NCBI RefSeq assembly: GCF_002081715.1
Contig: NZ_MUKP01000013.1
Span: forward strand, 1-64,000
Direction: 5' to 3'
Length of the DNA stretch: 64,000 nucleotides
Source of the DNA: Nocardia donostiensis
GTDB taxonomy: Bacteria; Actinomycetota; Actinomycetes; Mycobacteriales; Mycobacteriaceae
Shown: positions 45,274-55,812 of the stretch, in pieces
How the letters are laid out: each line of letters opens with the position of its first letter
Numbering within the stretch: the first letter of the stretch is position 1
The notes under the pieces: model-generated
What the model was told of the DNA's origin: nothing
The model's input: only the letters and a program-made list of their open reading frames with translations
The model's database searches: none
Translations under genes and position numbers: made by a program

Positions 45274-45648
45274 TCAGCTCTTCTCCTTCTTGGCGCCGTA
45301 ACGGCTGCGGGCCTGCTTGCGGTTCTTCACACCCTGGGTGTCGAGCGAGCCGCGGATGATCTTGTAGCGCACACCGGGGAGGTCCTTCACACGGCCGCCG
45401 CGGACGAGCACCATCGAGTGCTCCTGCAGGTTGTGGCCTTCGCCCGGGATGTAGGCCGTGACCTCGACCGCGCTGGTCAGGCGAACACGCGCGACCTTAC
45501 GCAGCGCGGAGTTCGGCTTCTTCGGGGTCGTGGTGTACACGCGGGTGCACACGCCACGACGCTGCGGGCTCCCCTTGAGGGCCGCGACTTTGGTCGTGCC
45601 GACTTTGGCGTGACGACCCTTGCGGACCAGCTGGTTGATGGTTGGCAT
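45274..45648 (-). CDS. rpsL: 30S ribosomal protein S12
   Basis: 124 residues starting [12 protein letters not shown]. The decoding-site loops [18 protein letters not shown] and [15 protein letters not shown] carry the wild-type lysines equivalent to K43 and K88, so no streptomycin-resistance mutation is seen. It is the first gene of the operon. ATG 45648 is chosen over longer frames by homology. Confidence 0.98.
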   Translation of the reverse strand: MPTINQLVRKGRHAKVGTTKVAALKGSPQRRGVCTRVYTTTPKKPNSALRKVARVRLTSAVEVTAYIPGEGHNLQEHSMVLVRGGRVKDLPGVRYKIIRGSLDTQGVKNRKQARSRYGAKKEKS

Positions 45649-45980
45649 AGACCGGCTTTCCTTATTGGTTATTGCGGTGTGTGGACTTTCAGGTCTGTTC
45701 GTCGAGCTTTCACCCGCACGTCCAACCACGTTTCTCGCGACCCGAGGTCGGGCGTGTCGCACGCAGGTCAGGGCCTGATTTCAGGCGCGCTGAAACTGTC
45801 AGCCGCTCTCGCTGGCCTACATCTGCGCTCGAACTTGCCCGCATCCTTCCGGGCACAGCGGTCCACTGTACTCGGGCGTAGCGACGAGGGTCAAAGTGGG
45901 GCCTTCGGCGCGCACCCTGGCCGACCTGCACCGACACCATAAACGCTACGTCCGGCGTGCTACGCGGGGGCGACCGCCGA
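45649..45980. other. Leader and promoter region of the rpsL operon
   Basis: 332 bases with no gene that I can support. It contains the predicted promoter (45865-45894) and a leader of about 210 bases before rpsL. Confidence 0.6.
45865..45894 (-). promoter_or_regulatory. Predicted sigma-70-type promoter of the rpsL operon
   Basis: On the minus strand TTGACC (45894-45889) and TACAGT (45870-45865) are separated by 18 bases. Both resemble housekeeping sigma factor boxes, and it is upstream of a strongly expressed operon. Confidence 0.55.
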
Positions 45981-46532
45981 TCATCGCGCGAGATTCAAGG
46001 TCAGCTCCACCAGTTTCTTCGCCGCCTCACACGGGTCTTTGTGCCCACCCGGCCGATAGTTGACCCACCAGCCGATGATGCCGGTATCGGCGGCGCTCGC
46101 GCTCACCCCGCAGGAATGCGGATCGTTGGGCCTGCGACTCTGCAATGCCCGCCTGCCCTCGACGGTGACGCTTTCGGTGAGATAGCCGAGTCGGTCGTTG
46201 TTGGTCTTCTCGTTGGTCAAGGAGCCGATTTCGTACCAGTTGAGCGTCACCATACCGTTGCCCAGATCCCACATACAGATCGCGCCGTTGAACGAGGAGT
46301 TGATGGAGTCCGCGCCGACCGTTTCTGCGATCTTGTCCATCGCCACGACCTCGCATTCCCGCAGCAGTTTGTCGAATTCGGTGTTCACCGTCTCGCCTGC
46401 GCCCACCGGCTGCGCCGAGCCCTCGATAGTTCTGCCGCAGCCCACCGCGGACGCCGCCACCGCGACACCGGCGACGGCCAGCGCCACGGCCCGCACCGTG
46501 CGCCGTGCTCCTGCTGTCTTCCCTGACATCAT
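45981..46532 (-). CDS. DUF3558 lipoprotein
   Basis: 183 residues. A twin-arginine-free lipoprotein signal peptide runs to the lipobox SAVGC near residue 32, so the mature protein should be anchored outside the membrane. The DUF3558 pattern follows: FDKLLRECEVVAMDKIAETVGAD, NGAICMWDLG, and a final DPCEAAKKLVELTLNL. The family is a mycolata-specific envelope family of unknown role. A second member lies seven bases upstream on the same strand. Confidence 0.85.
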   Translation of the reverse strand: MMSGKTAGARRTVRAVALAVAGVAVAASAVGCGRTIEGSAQPVGAGETVNTEFDKLLRECEVVAMDKIAETVGADSINSSFNGAICMWDLGNGMVTLNWYEIGSLTNEKTNNDRLGYLTESVTVEGRRALQSRRPNDPHSCGVSASAADTGIIGWWVNYRPGGHKDPCEAAKKLVELTLNLAR

Positions 46533-46539
46533 CGCCCCC

Positions 46540-47067
46540 TCATCCGAGCCGCTGCACGGTCAGCTCGGCCAGCTCGCGCGTCTTGTCACACGGGTCCCCG
46601 GCGGGGGGGAACCAGCCGTAGGACATCGACCATTCGAAGAAGTCGTCGCCGAGCTGCACGGCCAGGTCGCAGACCGAACCGCTGGGATCCAGCGCCTGGA
46701 ACCCGGTGTGGCCGCCCACCTCGATCGTCTCCGGCGCGCGTCCGACACTGGACACCCACGCCTTCTCCCGCTCGATCGGGCTGCCCCGATAGGAGGCGAA
46801 AGTAACACTGGGCGAACTCATTCCACCCGCCTGCCAGTTGCAACCCACTGAATTCTTGAATACCTGGGCGATCTGGCCGATTCCAGAGATCCGGCTGACC
46901 TCCTCGTCGGTGACGTGCCCGCACTCACCGACGAACGGCCCGAGCGCGGCCACCTTGGGCGGCGGACGCAGCGGCGCATCGGTGGAGTCGGAGTCACCGT
47001 CACCACCGCACGCCGACAACAGCAATGCCAGCGCCAGCCCGGTCACGATCGCCGACGGAATCCGCAT
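46540..47067 (-). CDS. DUF3558 lipoprotein, second copy
   Basis: 175 residues with a short lipoprotein signal peptide (IPSAIVTGLALALLLSACGG, lipobox LSAC). The DUF3558 pattern is seen: FVGECGHVTDEEVSRISGI, SVGCNWQAGG and the C-terminal DPCDKTRELAELTVQRL. The start at 47067 is chosen so the signal peptide is N-terminal. It is in tandem with the other DUF3558 gene, probably one operon. Confidence 0.85.
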   Translation of the reverse strand: MRIPSAIVTGLALALLLSACGGDGDSDSTDAPLRPPPKVAALGPFVGECGHVTDEEVSRISGIGQIAQVFKNSVGCNWQAGGMSSPSVTFASYRGSPIEREKAWVSSVGRAPETIEVGGHTGFQALDPSGSVCDLAVQLGDDFFEWSMSYGWFPPAGDPCDKTRELAELTVQRLG

Positions 47068-47104
47068 GAGTTGAACTCTACCGGCGCGGCACAACCACAC
47101 CGGC

Positions 47105-48376
<1,272 letters not shown>

Positions 48377-48394
48377 CTAGTTCCAGCCGGGAAA

Positions 48395-48415
48395 TGCTGG
48401 ACAATTTGAATAGCA
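48395..48415. promoter_or_regulatory. Candidate Lrp/AsnC operator
   Basis: A 21-base imperfect palindrome with TGCT and AGCA ends around an AT-rich core lies between the divergent hpd and AsnC genes. Its form fits Lrp-family sites. Confidence 0.45.
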
Positions 48416-48479
48416 GCGCCCGGTAGGCGCGTCCGCTCGCCGCCGCCTGCGATCCGCAACGGCAGATGAAAGGCCCGCC

Positions 48480-49004
48480 ATGTCACGCATACCGGCGAAA
48501 CTGGACGAACTCGATCTCGCGATCCTCACCGCTATGCACGACTATCAGCGGGCCGGGATTCTCGAACTGTCTCGCCGCACCAGGGTGGCGCGGGCGACGG
48601 TGCAATCGCGGATCACCCGGATGGAGGAAGCCGGGGTCATCTCCTCCTACGATCCGCAGATCGATGTCGGCGCCGCCGGTTTCGATGTGCAGGCGTTCGT
48701 CACATTGGAAATAGCGCAGGGCGCGCTGGATGCGGTCGCCGCCGAACTGGAGGCGATACCCGGTGTGCTGGAGGCGTACGCGACCACCGGTTCCGGTGAC
48801 GTGCTGTGCCGCATTGCCGCCGATTCCCATGCCGGTTTGCAGGCGGTGCTGCTCAGCATCGACCGCACGCATTCGGTGGTTCGGTCACACAGCGTGGTCG
48901 TGCTGTCCACGGTGGTCCCGCACCGAACCCTGCCGCTGCTGCGTACCCGCACCGCCGCCGGGACCGCGAAAGCGCCTGCCTACCGGGTGGCCCGGGAACA
49001 CTGA
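48480..49004 (+). CDS. Lrp/AsnC-family regulator
   Basis: 174 residues. The HTH is at about 8-55 (LDELDLAILTAMHDYQRAGILELSRRTRVARATVQSRITRMEEAGVI). The C-terminal RAM/AsnC ligand domain has GALDAVAAELEAIPGVLEAYATTGSGDVLCRIAADSHAGLQAVL. It is divergent from hpd and probably responds to tyrosine or a related aromatic acid to control it (inference). Confidence 0.9.
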   Translation: MSRIPAKLDELDLAILTAMHDYQRAGILELSRRTRVARATVQSRITRMEEAGVISSYDPQIDVGAAGFDVQAFVTLEIAQGALDAVAAELEAIPGVLEAYATTGSGDVLCRIAADSHAGLQAVLLSIDRTHSVVRSHSVVVLSTVVPHRTLPLLRTRTAAGTAKAPAYRVAREH

Positions 49005-49080
49005 ACAACGTTCCCGGGCGCACGGCCGCGCGGTGGCCGCGGCTTCCACCTCGGCGCGGTCGGTGCGGGTAGGGAGTGGT

Positions 49081-50055
49081 TCAGCGCAGGGTGACGACAA
49101 CTTTTCCTTTCGCGGTGCGGTTGTCCAGCGACGCCACCGCTGCTGCGGTCTCCTCCAGCGGGAACAGCACCGGCTCCGGTGGCGCAATCTTTCCCGACGC
49201 GAGCAGCGGCTCCACTTCGGCCCACTGTTCGGCCAGATAACCCGGGTGACTCATCACCCATTCGCCCCAGGCGGCGCCGACCACCTCGACGTTCTTGAGC
49301 AGCAGCCGGTTCACCTTCACCGTGGGGATCTTGCCCGCGGTGAAGCCGACCACCAGCAGCCGGCCCGCGGAGGCGAGCGAACGGATGCTGTCGGTGAACC
49401 GGTCACCGCCGACCGGGTCGAGCACGATATCCACGCCGCGACCGTCGGTCAGTTCCTTGACCGCAGCCAGCCAGCCGTCGGTGAGCACCACATCGGTGGC
49501 ACCGTTGGCGCGCGCCACCTCCGCCTTGGCCTCGGTGCTCACCACGGCGATCACCCGGCCCGCGCCGAGTGCACCCGCCATGCGCAGCGTGGAGGTGCCG
49601 ATACCGCCCGCCGCACCGTGCACCAGTACTGTCTCGCCCTCGGCGAGCCTGCCCCGATTACGCAGGCAGAAATGCACGGTCAGGTCGTTGAACAGGATCC
49701 CGGCCCCGGCCTGGAGGGAGATGTTGTCCGGTAGCCGGAAGACCATATCCACCGGCGCCACGGCCACCTCGGCGATGGCGTTGCCGAGCAGGGTCAACGC
49801 GAGCACCCGGTCTCCCGGCCGCACATGCGCGCCCTCGGGCGCCTGGCGCACGATGCCTGCAACCTCGCCGCCGACCACGAACGGCAGCTCCGGCTTCATC
49901 TGGTACTGACCGCGGGTCATCAGCACATCGGGAAAAGCCACACCGGCCGCGTGCACGTCGATGACCACGCCGCCCGGGAACGCCTTCGGCTCGTCGATCT
50001 CGACGACCTCGATCGCGTCCGGTCCTTCCAGCTTGCCGACCTGGGCTGCGCGCAT
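49081..50055 (-). CDS. Zinc-free medium-chain dehydrogenase, quinone oxidoreductase-like
   Basis: 324 residues. The NADP motif VLVHGAAGGIGTSTLRMAGALGAGRVIAV and the GGEVAGIVRQAPEGA and DIVLDPVGGDRF segments are typical of NADPH:quinone reductases of the MDR superfamily. No structural zinc cysteines are seen. ATG 50055 (MRAAQVGKLEG) is the normal family start. It probably reduces quinones or enoyl compounds. The gene is convergent with the AsnC gene. Confidence 0.88.
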   Translation of the reverse strand: MRAAQVGKLEGPDAIEVVEIDEPKAFPGGVVIDVHAAGVAFPDVLMTRGQYQMKPELPFVVGGEVAGIVRQAPEGAHVRPGDRVLALTLLGNAIAEVAVAPVDMVFRLPDNISLQAGAGILFNDLTVHFCLRNRGRLAEGETVLVHGAAGGIGTSTLRMAGALGAGRVIAVVSTEAKAEVARANGATDVVLTDGWLAAVKELTDGRGVDIVLDPVGGDRFTDSIRSLASAGRLLVVGFTAGKIPTVKVNRLLLKNVEVVGAAWGEWVMSHPGYLAEQWAEVEPLLASGKIAPPEPVLFPLEETAAAVASLDNRTAKGKVVVTLR

Positions 50056-50316
50056 ATGCCGACCTCTCTGTCCATCCGACGGCACCGGCCGCGCCCACTG
50101 GCCGACCGGCGTTTCCCGACCCACCTAACCGCCTCCGCTCGGTTCCTGTCCAGACCGCCCGGCTTTGTCGAGCCCACCGAGACCAGTGCGAGCGCGAATT
50201 CATGGCAAACGGCGGATACGTCGGCTACCGGACCGACGGCCCGCGGTCCGGTTATCGACGACTCGACGCGAGGGTGTGACATATGACCCGTAAAGTCGTG
50301 TCACAAGAAGCACCGT

Positions 50317-51150
50317 ATGAGTAACGCGGCACACCGTGCAGCGCGAGGAGCACAAGTGTCACTCGATCAGCCACTCGCCCCGCTTCCCCAGGAGGGCATG
50401 GGCTTTGCTTCAGCGTGGCCCGTACGGGCCGGCGACGTGGACCCCTACAACCGGCTGCGGCTCGACGGCGTCGCCCGATATCTGCAGGACATCGCCTGGG
50501 AGCAGCTTCAGCAAACTTTCCTCGAACGAACCGACCCGAGCTGGATCGTGCGGCGCACCGTCATCGATGTGATCCGGCCGGTGCTGTGGCCCGACCAGGT
50601 GCGGCTGCTGCGCTGGTGTTCGAGCATGTCGACCCGCTGGGCCAATATGCGGGTGCGCATCACCAGCGACAACGGCGGCCTGATCGAGACCGAAGGGTTC
50701 TGGATCAATATCAACGAGTCGAACAATATGCCCGCCCGGATCAGCGACGAGGGGCTGACCTATCTGGGCCGCACCACCGACGAGCACCGGCTGCGCTGGC
50801 GGCCCTGGCTCACCGACACCACCCCACCGGAATCGGACACCGACCTGCCGTTCCCGCTGCGCGCGACCGATATCGACCAGTACAACCACGTCAACAACGC
50901 CTGCTACTGGCAGGCCGTCGAGCAGTACCTGGTCGACTACCCCAAGCTGGTGGCCGCACCGCACCGCGCCGTGATCGAATACGTGGCCCCGGTGCTGGCC
51001 CGCCAGCACATCAGTGTGCGCAGCCGCTACGAACCCGGAGACCGAGGGACGGGAAACCCGACACTGCGCCTGTGGTTCGTCGTCGGCGGCACGACCACCA
51101 CCATCGTGCGGATCATGCCGCTGCCCGGTCAGCAGCCGGGCCGGACCTGA
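50317..51150 (+). CDS. Acyl-ACP thioesterase
   Basis: 277 residues with two hot-dog folds. The first has FASAWPVRAGDVDPYNRLRLDGVARYLQDIAWEQL. The second has LPFPLRATDIDQYNHVNNACYWQAVEQYL, with the conserved NHVNN segment of FatA/FatB-type enzymes. It should hydrolyse acyl-ACP or acyl-CoA. An internal start near 50356 (SLDQPLAPL) is possible. It is convergent with the FprB-type gene and shares a strong terminator with it. Confidence 0.85.
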   Translation: MSNAAHRAARGAQVSLDQPLAPLPQEGMGFASAWPVRAGDVDPYNRLRLDGVARYLQDIAWEQLQQTFLERTDPSWIVRRTVIDVIRPVLWPDQVRLLRWCSSMSTRWANMRVRITSDNGGLIETEGFWININESNNMPARISDEGLTYLGRTTDEHRLRWRPWLTDTTPPESDTDLPFPLRATDIDQYNHVNNACYWQAVEQYLVDYPKLVAAPHRAVIEYVAPVLARQHISVRSRYEPGDRGTGNPTLRLWFVVGGTTTTIVRIMPLPGQQPGRT

Positions 51151-51160
51151 TTCGAGCGAA

Positions 51161-51203
51161 ACACCGGCCGCGGAGGTCGGTCGAGACCGTCCGCGGCCGG
51201 TGT
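51161..51203. terminator. Bidirectional terminator between thioesterase and ferredoxin reductase genes
   Basis: ACACCGGCCGCGGA (51161-51174) pairs perfectly with 51190-51203 around a 15-base loop. It sits between the two convergent stops. Confidence 0.75.
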
Positions 51204-51214
51204 CCCGGTTCGGT

Positions 51215-52885
51215 TCAGCTTTCGGCGGCCTTCAGCAGATCCTCCCGGGTGGTGAACTTGACCCGCGGGCGGCCCGCCGATTTACCGGCGTCGCGCTCCG
51301 CCCGGTCGATCGCCCGCCACCGGTCCTTGTCGACCATGTCCGGTTTGCGCTCCCGCACGAGTGTGCGCAGGGCGTCCCGGTCGCCCGACGGCGTGTTCAG
51401 CTTGCCCGCGATGAAATCGGCGATCAGCGCTTCGACGGTTTCCTCGGAATCGACCCGGTTGGAGCCGATCACCCCACGCGGGCCGCGTTTGATCCAGCCG
51501 CTGACGTACACACCGGTCAGCGGCGTGCCGTCCGGCCCGGTCACCCGGCCGTGCTCGTTGGGCACCACGGCGCGACGTTCGTCGAACGGCAGGTCGGCCA
51601 CCGCCTTACCGCGGTATCCGATGGAACGCAGCACCAGCGAGGCGGGCAGGTTGTCGGTCCGGTCGGTGGCCCTGGCCACCACCTGGCCGCCCTCTTCGAC
51701 CAGCTCGTTGCGCACGTACTCGAGTCCCTCGACCTGGTCCGTGCCGGTCACCGCCGACGGCGAGGCGAGATAGCGGAAGACGATCCGCTTATTGGCCGGA
51801 TCGCGCGGCGCTTCGGCGTATTCGCGCGCCAGCGTGTACTTGAGCCGCAGCGACGGTTCGATATCCGGGTCGTCGAGCAGCGCCTGGCTGGCCGGATCGA
51901 GTTCCAGCTCGGCCGGGTCGACCACAACGTCGACGCCCTGGAGATGGGTCAGAGCCATGAACTCCGGCGACGTGTAGGCGGCCTGCAGCGGCCCGCGCCT
52001 GCCGAGCACGACGACCTCACGGATCTTGCTGTCGCGCAGCGCGTCCAGCGCGTGGTCGGCGATATCGGTGGTGGCCAGCTCGTCCGGGTCGACGGTCAGC
52101 ACCCGGGCGACGTCGAGCGCGACATTGCCGTTGCCGACGATCACGGCCCGCTCGCCGGACAGATCGAACTGCCGATCGGCGTAATCGGGGTGACCGTTGT
52201 ACCAGGCGACGAATTCGGTGGCCGAGTGGCTGCCGGGCAGGTCTTCCCCCGGCACGCCCATCCTCCGGTCGGAGGCCGCACCGACCGCGTAGATGACCGC
52301 ATGGTGGTGGGCGAGCAGTTCCGCATGAGTGATGTGCGTACCGACCTCGACGTTGAGGTAGTACTGCATGGTGTCGCGGCGGAACGCCGACTCGAACATG
52401 TTCGACACCGTTTTGGTGCCCGGGTGATCGGGCGCGACACCTGTGCGCACCAGCCCCCACGGGGTTGGTACCCGGTCGAACAGCTCCACCTGCACATCGG
52501 CCCGGCGCAGCAGTTCATCGGCGGCGTAACAGGCGGCTGGTCCGGCGCCGACTATCGCCACCCGCAGCGTGCCCAGGTCCTTCGGTGGGCGCACCGGCGT
52601 GGGGAGGGGGTCCAGGTTCGATTCCAGTGGATGCCGCTGGAAGTATTCGGCGTTGATCTCGCGGAACCGGGCCAGCGATGCGGTCAGATCATCCTCGGAG
52701 AAGATGGCCTCCACCGGGCACGCGTCGACACAGGCGCCGCAATCGATGCAAGTGTCGGGGTCGATGTAGAGCATCTCGGTCGTCGCGAATTCCGGCTGGT
52801 CCGGGGTGGGACGGATGCAGTCGACCGGGCACTCGGAAACGCAGCTGGCGTCGTTGCAACAACGCTGCGTGATGACGTAGGCCAT
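51215..52885 (-). CDS. fprB: FprB-type ferredoxin/ferredoxin-NADP reductase
   Basis: 556 residues. A bacterial 7Fe/8Fe-type ferredoxin domain is first (CCNDASCVSECPVDCIRP and CIDCGACVDACPVEAIF). The adrenodoxin-reductase-like part follows: FAD motif VAIVGAGPAACYAADELLRR, TPWGLVRTGVAPDHP, NADP motif VIVGNGNVALDVARVL and GWIKRGPRGVIGSNR. ATG 52885 (MAYVITQRC) is the family start. It passes electrons between NADPH and ferredoxins for P450s and other enzymes. The fusion is the same as Rv0886. Confidence 0.92.
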   Translation of the reverse strand: MAYVITQRCCNDASCVSECPVDCIRPTPDQPEFATTEMLYIDPDTCIDCGACVDACPVEAIFSEDDLTASLARFREINAEYFQRHPLESNLDPLPTPVRPPKDLGTLRVAIVGAGPAACYAADELLRRADVQVELFDRVPTPWGLVRTGVAPDHPGTKTVSNMFESAFRRDTMQYYLNVEVGTHITHAELLAHHHAVIYAVGAASDRRMGVPGEDLPGSHSATEFVAWYNGHPDYADRQFDLSGERAVIVGNGNVALDVARVLTVDPDELATTDIADHALDALRDSKIREVVVLGRRGPLQAAYTSPEFMALTHLQGVDVVVDPAELELDPASQALLDDPDIEPSLRLKYTLAREYAEAPRDPANKRIVFRYLASPSAVTGTDQVEGLEYVRNELVEEGGQVVARATDRTDNLPASLVLRSIGYRGKAVADLPFDERRAVVPNEHGRVTGPDGTPLTGVYVSGWIKRGPRGVIGSNRVDSEETVEALIADFIAGKLNTPSGDRDALRTLVRERKPDMVDKDRWRAIDRAERDAGKSAGRPRVKFTTREDLLKAAES

Positions 52886-53057
52886 ATTGTGCAGATCCTC
52901 GAAACTATACGTGGGCTGTTGCCACCAGGGGGCGCGGTGGACAGGCGGCACCTGGACGAGTGCCCGGGTTCTCCGGTGCCCTCTCCATTGTGACGCTGCT
53001 TTCAGTTTGCCTCGAGTGTGTTGGCCGTCTCCGGACAGGAGGGCTTACGGTGTCGCC

Positions 53058-53549
53058 ATGGAGCGGACTTTGATCCTGATGCGGCACGGTAAATCGGCGT
53101 ACCCAGTGGGAATCGACGATCACGAACGGCCGCTCGCACCGCGCGGCATCCGAGAGGCCGGGCTGGCCGGACAGTGGTTGCGCGAAACCCAGCCGCCGAT
53201 CGATGCGGTGCGCTGTTCCACCGCGAAACGCACCCGCGAGACATTGGCGGCGACCGGAATCACCGCACCGGTGGAGTTCGTATCCGATATTTACGAGGCG
53301 TCCCCCCGCACGTTGCTCGAACTGATCTGGCTGACCGGTGACGAGGTGGCGACGCTGCTGGTGATCGGGCACGCGCCCGGGATGCCGTATACCACCTGGG
53401 AACTGGCGAGCGATCATCGCAGCGAGGCCGCGGAACGCCTGAGCCGCAAGTTCCCGACATCCGCCCTCGCGGTGCTGCGTTTCGCTGGCCCGTGGACCGA
53501 GGTCGCCGCAGGGACCGGGGACCTGGTCGAGTTCCACGTACCGCGCTGA
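53058..53549 (+). CDS. SixA-like histidine phosphatase
   Basis: 163 residues. The RHG motif is at the start (LILMRHGKSAYP) and the second catalytic His in LVIGHAPGMP. RCSTAKRTRETLAATG is the usual second segment. Short single-domain members of this kind act on phosphohistidine or small phosphoesters. It is divergent from the FprB-type gene. The substrate is not known. Confidence 0.88.
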   Translation: MERTLILMRHGKSAYPVGIDDHERPLAPRGIREAGLAGQWLRETQPPIDAVRCSTAKRTRETLAATGITAPVEFVSDIYEASPRTLLELIWLTGDEVATLLVIGHAPGMPYTTWELASDHRSEAAERLSRKFPTSALAVLRFAGPWTEVAAGTGDLVEFHVPR

Positions 53550-53557
53550 CCGGCCGG

Positions 53558-53758
53558 TCAGCGCAGCAGTTTGCCCCCGAAGACGACGCCCGCCCCGAGC
53601 AGCACCAGCAGCACGAACGCGGCGAACCCACCGAACAACCACCACACGATGCCGAGCGCCAGCACGAACGGCGCGACCGCGATCGCGGTGATGACCGGAT
53701 TCTCTTTGACCGTGGCCCACGCCGAACGCGCCCTGACCCGGTCGATTTCTTTACCCAT
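53558..53758 (-). CDS. Small membrane protein
   Basis: 66 residues. A charged N-terminus (GKEIDRVRARSAWATVKEN) is followed by two adjacent hydrophobic segments (TAIAVAPFVLALGIVWWLFGG and FAAFVLLVLLGAGVVFG). Family unknown. It ends nine bases after the convergent SixA stop. Confidence 0.6.
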   Translation of the reverse strand: MGKEIDRVRARSAWATVKENPVITAIAVAPFVLALGIVWWLFGGFAAFVLLVLLGAGVVFGGKLLR

Positions 53759-53816
53759 GAACCCAGGGTAGGGCGCGTCCGGTGAATACGTCGGTGCTCG
53801 ATGCGATCCTGATCAC

Positions 53817-54185
53817 ATGGACTGGAGAATCGAGCTCGTCGCCATCCCCGTCACCGATGTCGATCGTGCCAAGGATTTCTATACCGGCATCGGCTTCAAT
53901 GCCGACCACGATGCATCCCCCACCGAGGATGTCCGTTTCGTGCAGTTGACCCCACCTGGCTCCAGCTGTTCCATCTGTATCGGCCGGGGAATCACCGAGG
54001 CCGCGCCCGGCAGCGTGCAGGGTATGCAAATGGTGGTGCCCAGCGCCGAACAGGCATATCAGCAATTGGTCGCCGCCGGCGTGGACGCCACCCCGGTCCG
54101 GGATATGGGTTGGGGGCTGTTCACCTTTTTCGCCGACCCCGATGGCAACCAGTGGGCCGTCCAGGAGCTGCCGAAGCGGGAGTGA
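53817..54185 (+). CDS. VOC-family protein
   Basis: 122 residues. The fold is clear: RIELVAIPVTDVDRAKDFYTGIGFNADHD, VRFVQLTPPGSSCSICIG and the C-terminal FTFFADPDGNQWAVQELP. It resembles glyoxalase-like single-module enzymes of unassigned substrate. It is divergent from the small membrane protein gene. Confidence 0.87.
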   Translation: MDWRIELVAIPVTDVDRAKDFYTGIGFNADHDASPTEDVRFVQLTPPGSSCSICIGRGITEAAPGSVQGMQMVVPSAEQAYQQLVAAGVDATPVRDMGWGLFTFFADPDGNQWAVQELPKRE

Positions 54186-54374
54186 TCCTCGCCCGGCCCC
54201 TTCGGAACGCCCTGCCCGACCTGGCCGATGCCGTGGCGCCGCTTCCGGAGGAAACGGTCATCGAGCGTGAGTACCCTGGGGCACGACAAGTGATCTGGGC
54301 CGCCATCACGGTCGGCGCGTACAACTGCGCGCCGATCCGAGCAGACACCCGGTGCGCGGAAGGAGAGTCGGACC

Positions 54375-54689
54375 ATGGCCGAATCGACCGTGAACAGCAA
54401 AGTGGTGCGCAACAGCGACCGGAACCGCTACGAGATCTTCTACGGCGACGACCTCGCCGGATTCGCCGATTACTCCGAGCGCGGCGACGAAACGGTATTC
54501 ACCCATACCGAGATCGACAAGGCTTTCGGCGGGAAAGGGCTGGGCAGCACGCTGGCCGCGGCGGCGGTGCGCGAGGCGATCGGGCGTGATCGCGTGATTC
54601 GGCCGGTGTGCTCGTTCATCAAGTCCTATCTGGACCAGCATCCCGAACACGATGCCCATGTGGTCGGTAAGGGCGTCGAACGTGCGTAA
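54375..54689 (+). CDS. GNAT-like N-acetyltransferase (YjdJ type)
   Basis: 104 residues. The acetyl-CoA loop is GGKGLGSTLAAAAVREAI, preceded by GFADYSERGDETVFTHTEI and followed by VCSFIKSYLDQHPEHDAHVV, the pattern of the short YjdJ-type acetyltransferases. It should acetylate a small or protein amine; the substrate is unknown. The 189 bases upstream hold no supported gene. Confidence 0.85.
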   Translation: MAESTVNSKVVRNSDRNRYEIFYGDDLAGFADYSERGDETVFTHTEIDKAFGGKGLGSTLAAAAVREAIGRDRVIRPVCSFIKSYLDQHPEHDAHVVGKGVERA

Positions 54690-54744
54690 CCGGATCTGGA
54701 CAGCAACTCTGGGCAGGTGCCGCGCGAACGTCGAGTGATATCCG

Positions 54745-55323
54745 ATGGATCGAGACGCCCAGCGCGCGCTGGAGGATCTACTCGCTCGCGGTTTGGATTC
54801 CGTCGCTGCCGCGCCGCGCGAGGTGCGGCGGCCTGCCCCGACAACCCTGCAGCACTGGGATCTGCCCGCCCGTGACATCTACGCACTGCTGCGCTGGGGG
54901 CTGCCGGTGGCCGCACACGATCCCGCGACCGAGTTGCCTGCCGCTGATTTCCAGGTCGAGGCCGATCCGCAGTGTCCGCTCCCCGGGCCTGCGGAGGCTG
55001 CGGTTCTCTCGGGGTACCGAATCGCGGGCAGTAAACGCCGCTGGTATGCGGCCGCCACCGGCGGGGGCGGTGTCTTCGCGCTCGGCCGACCAGATGCGTC
55101 GGCAGACGGCCTGGTCAACACCTCGGTGGCGCTCTATGTGGAGACGGTGTGGCGCTGGACGCTGCTGAGCGAACTCATCCAGCCACTGGAGGCGGCGGGT
55201 GAGGACGAAACCGTGTACTGGTGTCTGGAACGTTTCGCTGCGTGGACGGTTCAGCGCGATCCGGCAGCAAAAATGCACGCCGACGACGGGGTGAGCTGGT
55301 GGGAAGGATTGACTTTCAGCTGA
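54745..55323 (+). CDS. Possible SUKH-type immunity-like protein
   Basis: 192 residues. The central part (LPARDIYALLRWGLPVAAHDPATELPAADFQV) and the C-terminal VNTSVALYVETVWRWTLLSELI, ETVYWCLERFAAW recall the SUKH-4 family of immunity proteins common in actinobacteria. No toxin gene is next to it, so it would be an orphan antidote or have a different role. The family assignment is from general pattern only. Confidence 0.55.
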   Translation: MDRDAQRALEDLLARGLDSVAAAPREVRRPAPTTLQHWDLPARDIYALLRWGLPVAAHDPATELPAADFQVEADPQCPLPGPAEAAVLSGYRIAGSKRRWYAAATGGGGVFALGRPDASADGLVNTSVALYVETVWRWTLLSELIQPLEAAGEDETVYWCLERFAAWTVQRDPAAKMHADDGVSWWEGLTFS

Positions 55324-55335
55324 AGAAACCTGTCG

Positions 55336-55707
55336 TCAAGGGGCGACGGTGAACAGTTCGTAGCTATGGCCTTCCGGCGAGAGCACATAGACACCGCGCC
55401 CACCGCCTCCGCGGTTGATCTCACGGTCCCAGCCACATTCCGGGCCGGACCCGTATTTCACCGCGGGCTGATACGCCAGCCACTGCAGCACGGCATCGAA
55501 GGTGTGGTCGTCGACCAGAAAGCCGTAATGCCCAGGTTCGACCCGCCCACGGTCGTCGAAGTCGAAGGTCAGATCCGCATTGATGTGAACCGGGGCGAAC
55601 GGTCCGCTCGGCTCACCCACCACCAGGCCCATGAGCTCGGCGAAGAATGTCGCCGCCGCTACGCGATCGAAAGCCGGAACGATCGTGTGGTTCAAGACGA
55701 TCGCCAT
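55336..55707 (-). CDS. VOC-family protein controlled by a MarR regulator
   Basis: 123 residues. The VOC pattern is VLNHTIVPAFDRVAAATFFAELMGL, TFDFDDRGRVEPGHYGFLVDDHTFDAVLQWL and GVYVLSPEGHSYELFTV. ATG 55707 has a GGGGAGGGG site; an upstream ATG at 55746 would add 13 residues. It is divergent from a MarR gene with palindromes between, so the MarR protein probably regulates it. Substrate unknown. Confidence 0.87.
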   Translation of the reverse strand: MAIVLNHTIVPAFDRVAAATFFAELMGLVVGEPSGPFAPVHINADLTFDFDDRGRVEPGHYGFLVDDHTFDAVLQWLAYQPAVKYGSGPECGWDREINRGGGGRGVYVLSPEGHSYELFTVAP

Positions 55708-55766
55708 CGGCGCCCCTCCCCTACTGGGCTGCTCAGCCATTTTCACTCCCTACTACATGCGATACA

Positions 55767-55812
55767 CACCTATTATACGTGCGGTTGTCATGCAATATAG
55801 GTGCGAGTCGCA
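55767..55812. promoter_or_regulatory. Inverted repeats in the VOC/MarR divergent promoter
   Basis: CACCTAT (55767-55773) is inverted as ATAGGTG (55797-55803), and TGCGAGTCGCA (55802-55812) is a perfect palindrome. The region is AT-rich compared with its surroundings. A MarR operator is likely. Confidence 0.6.
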
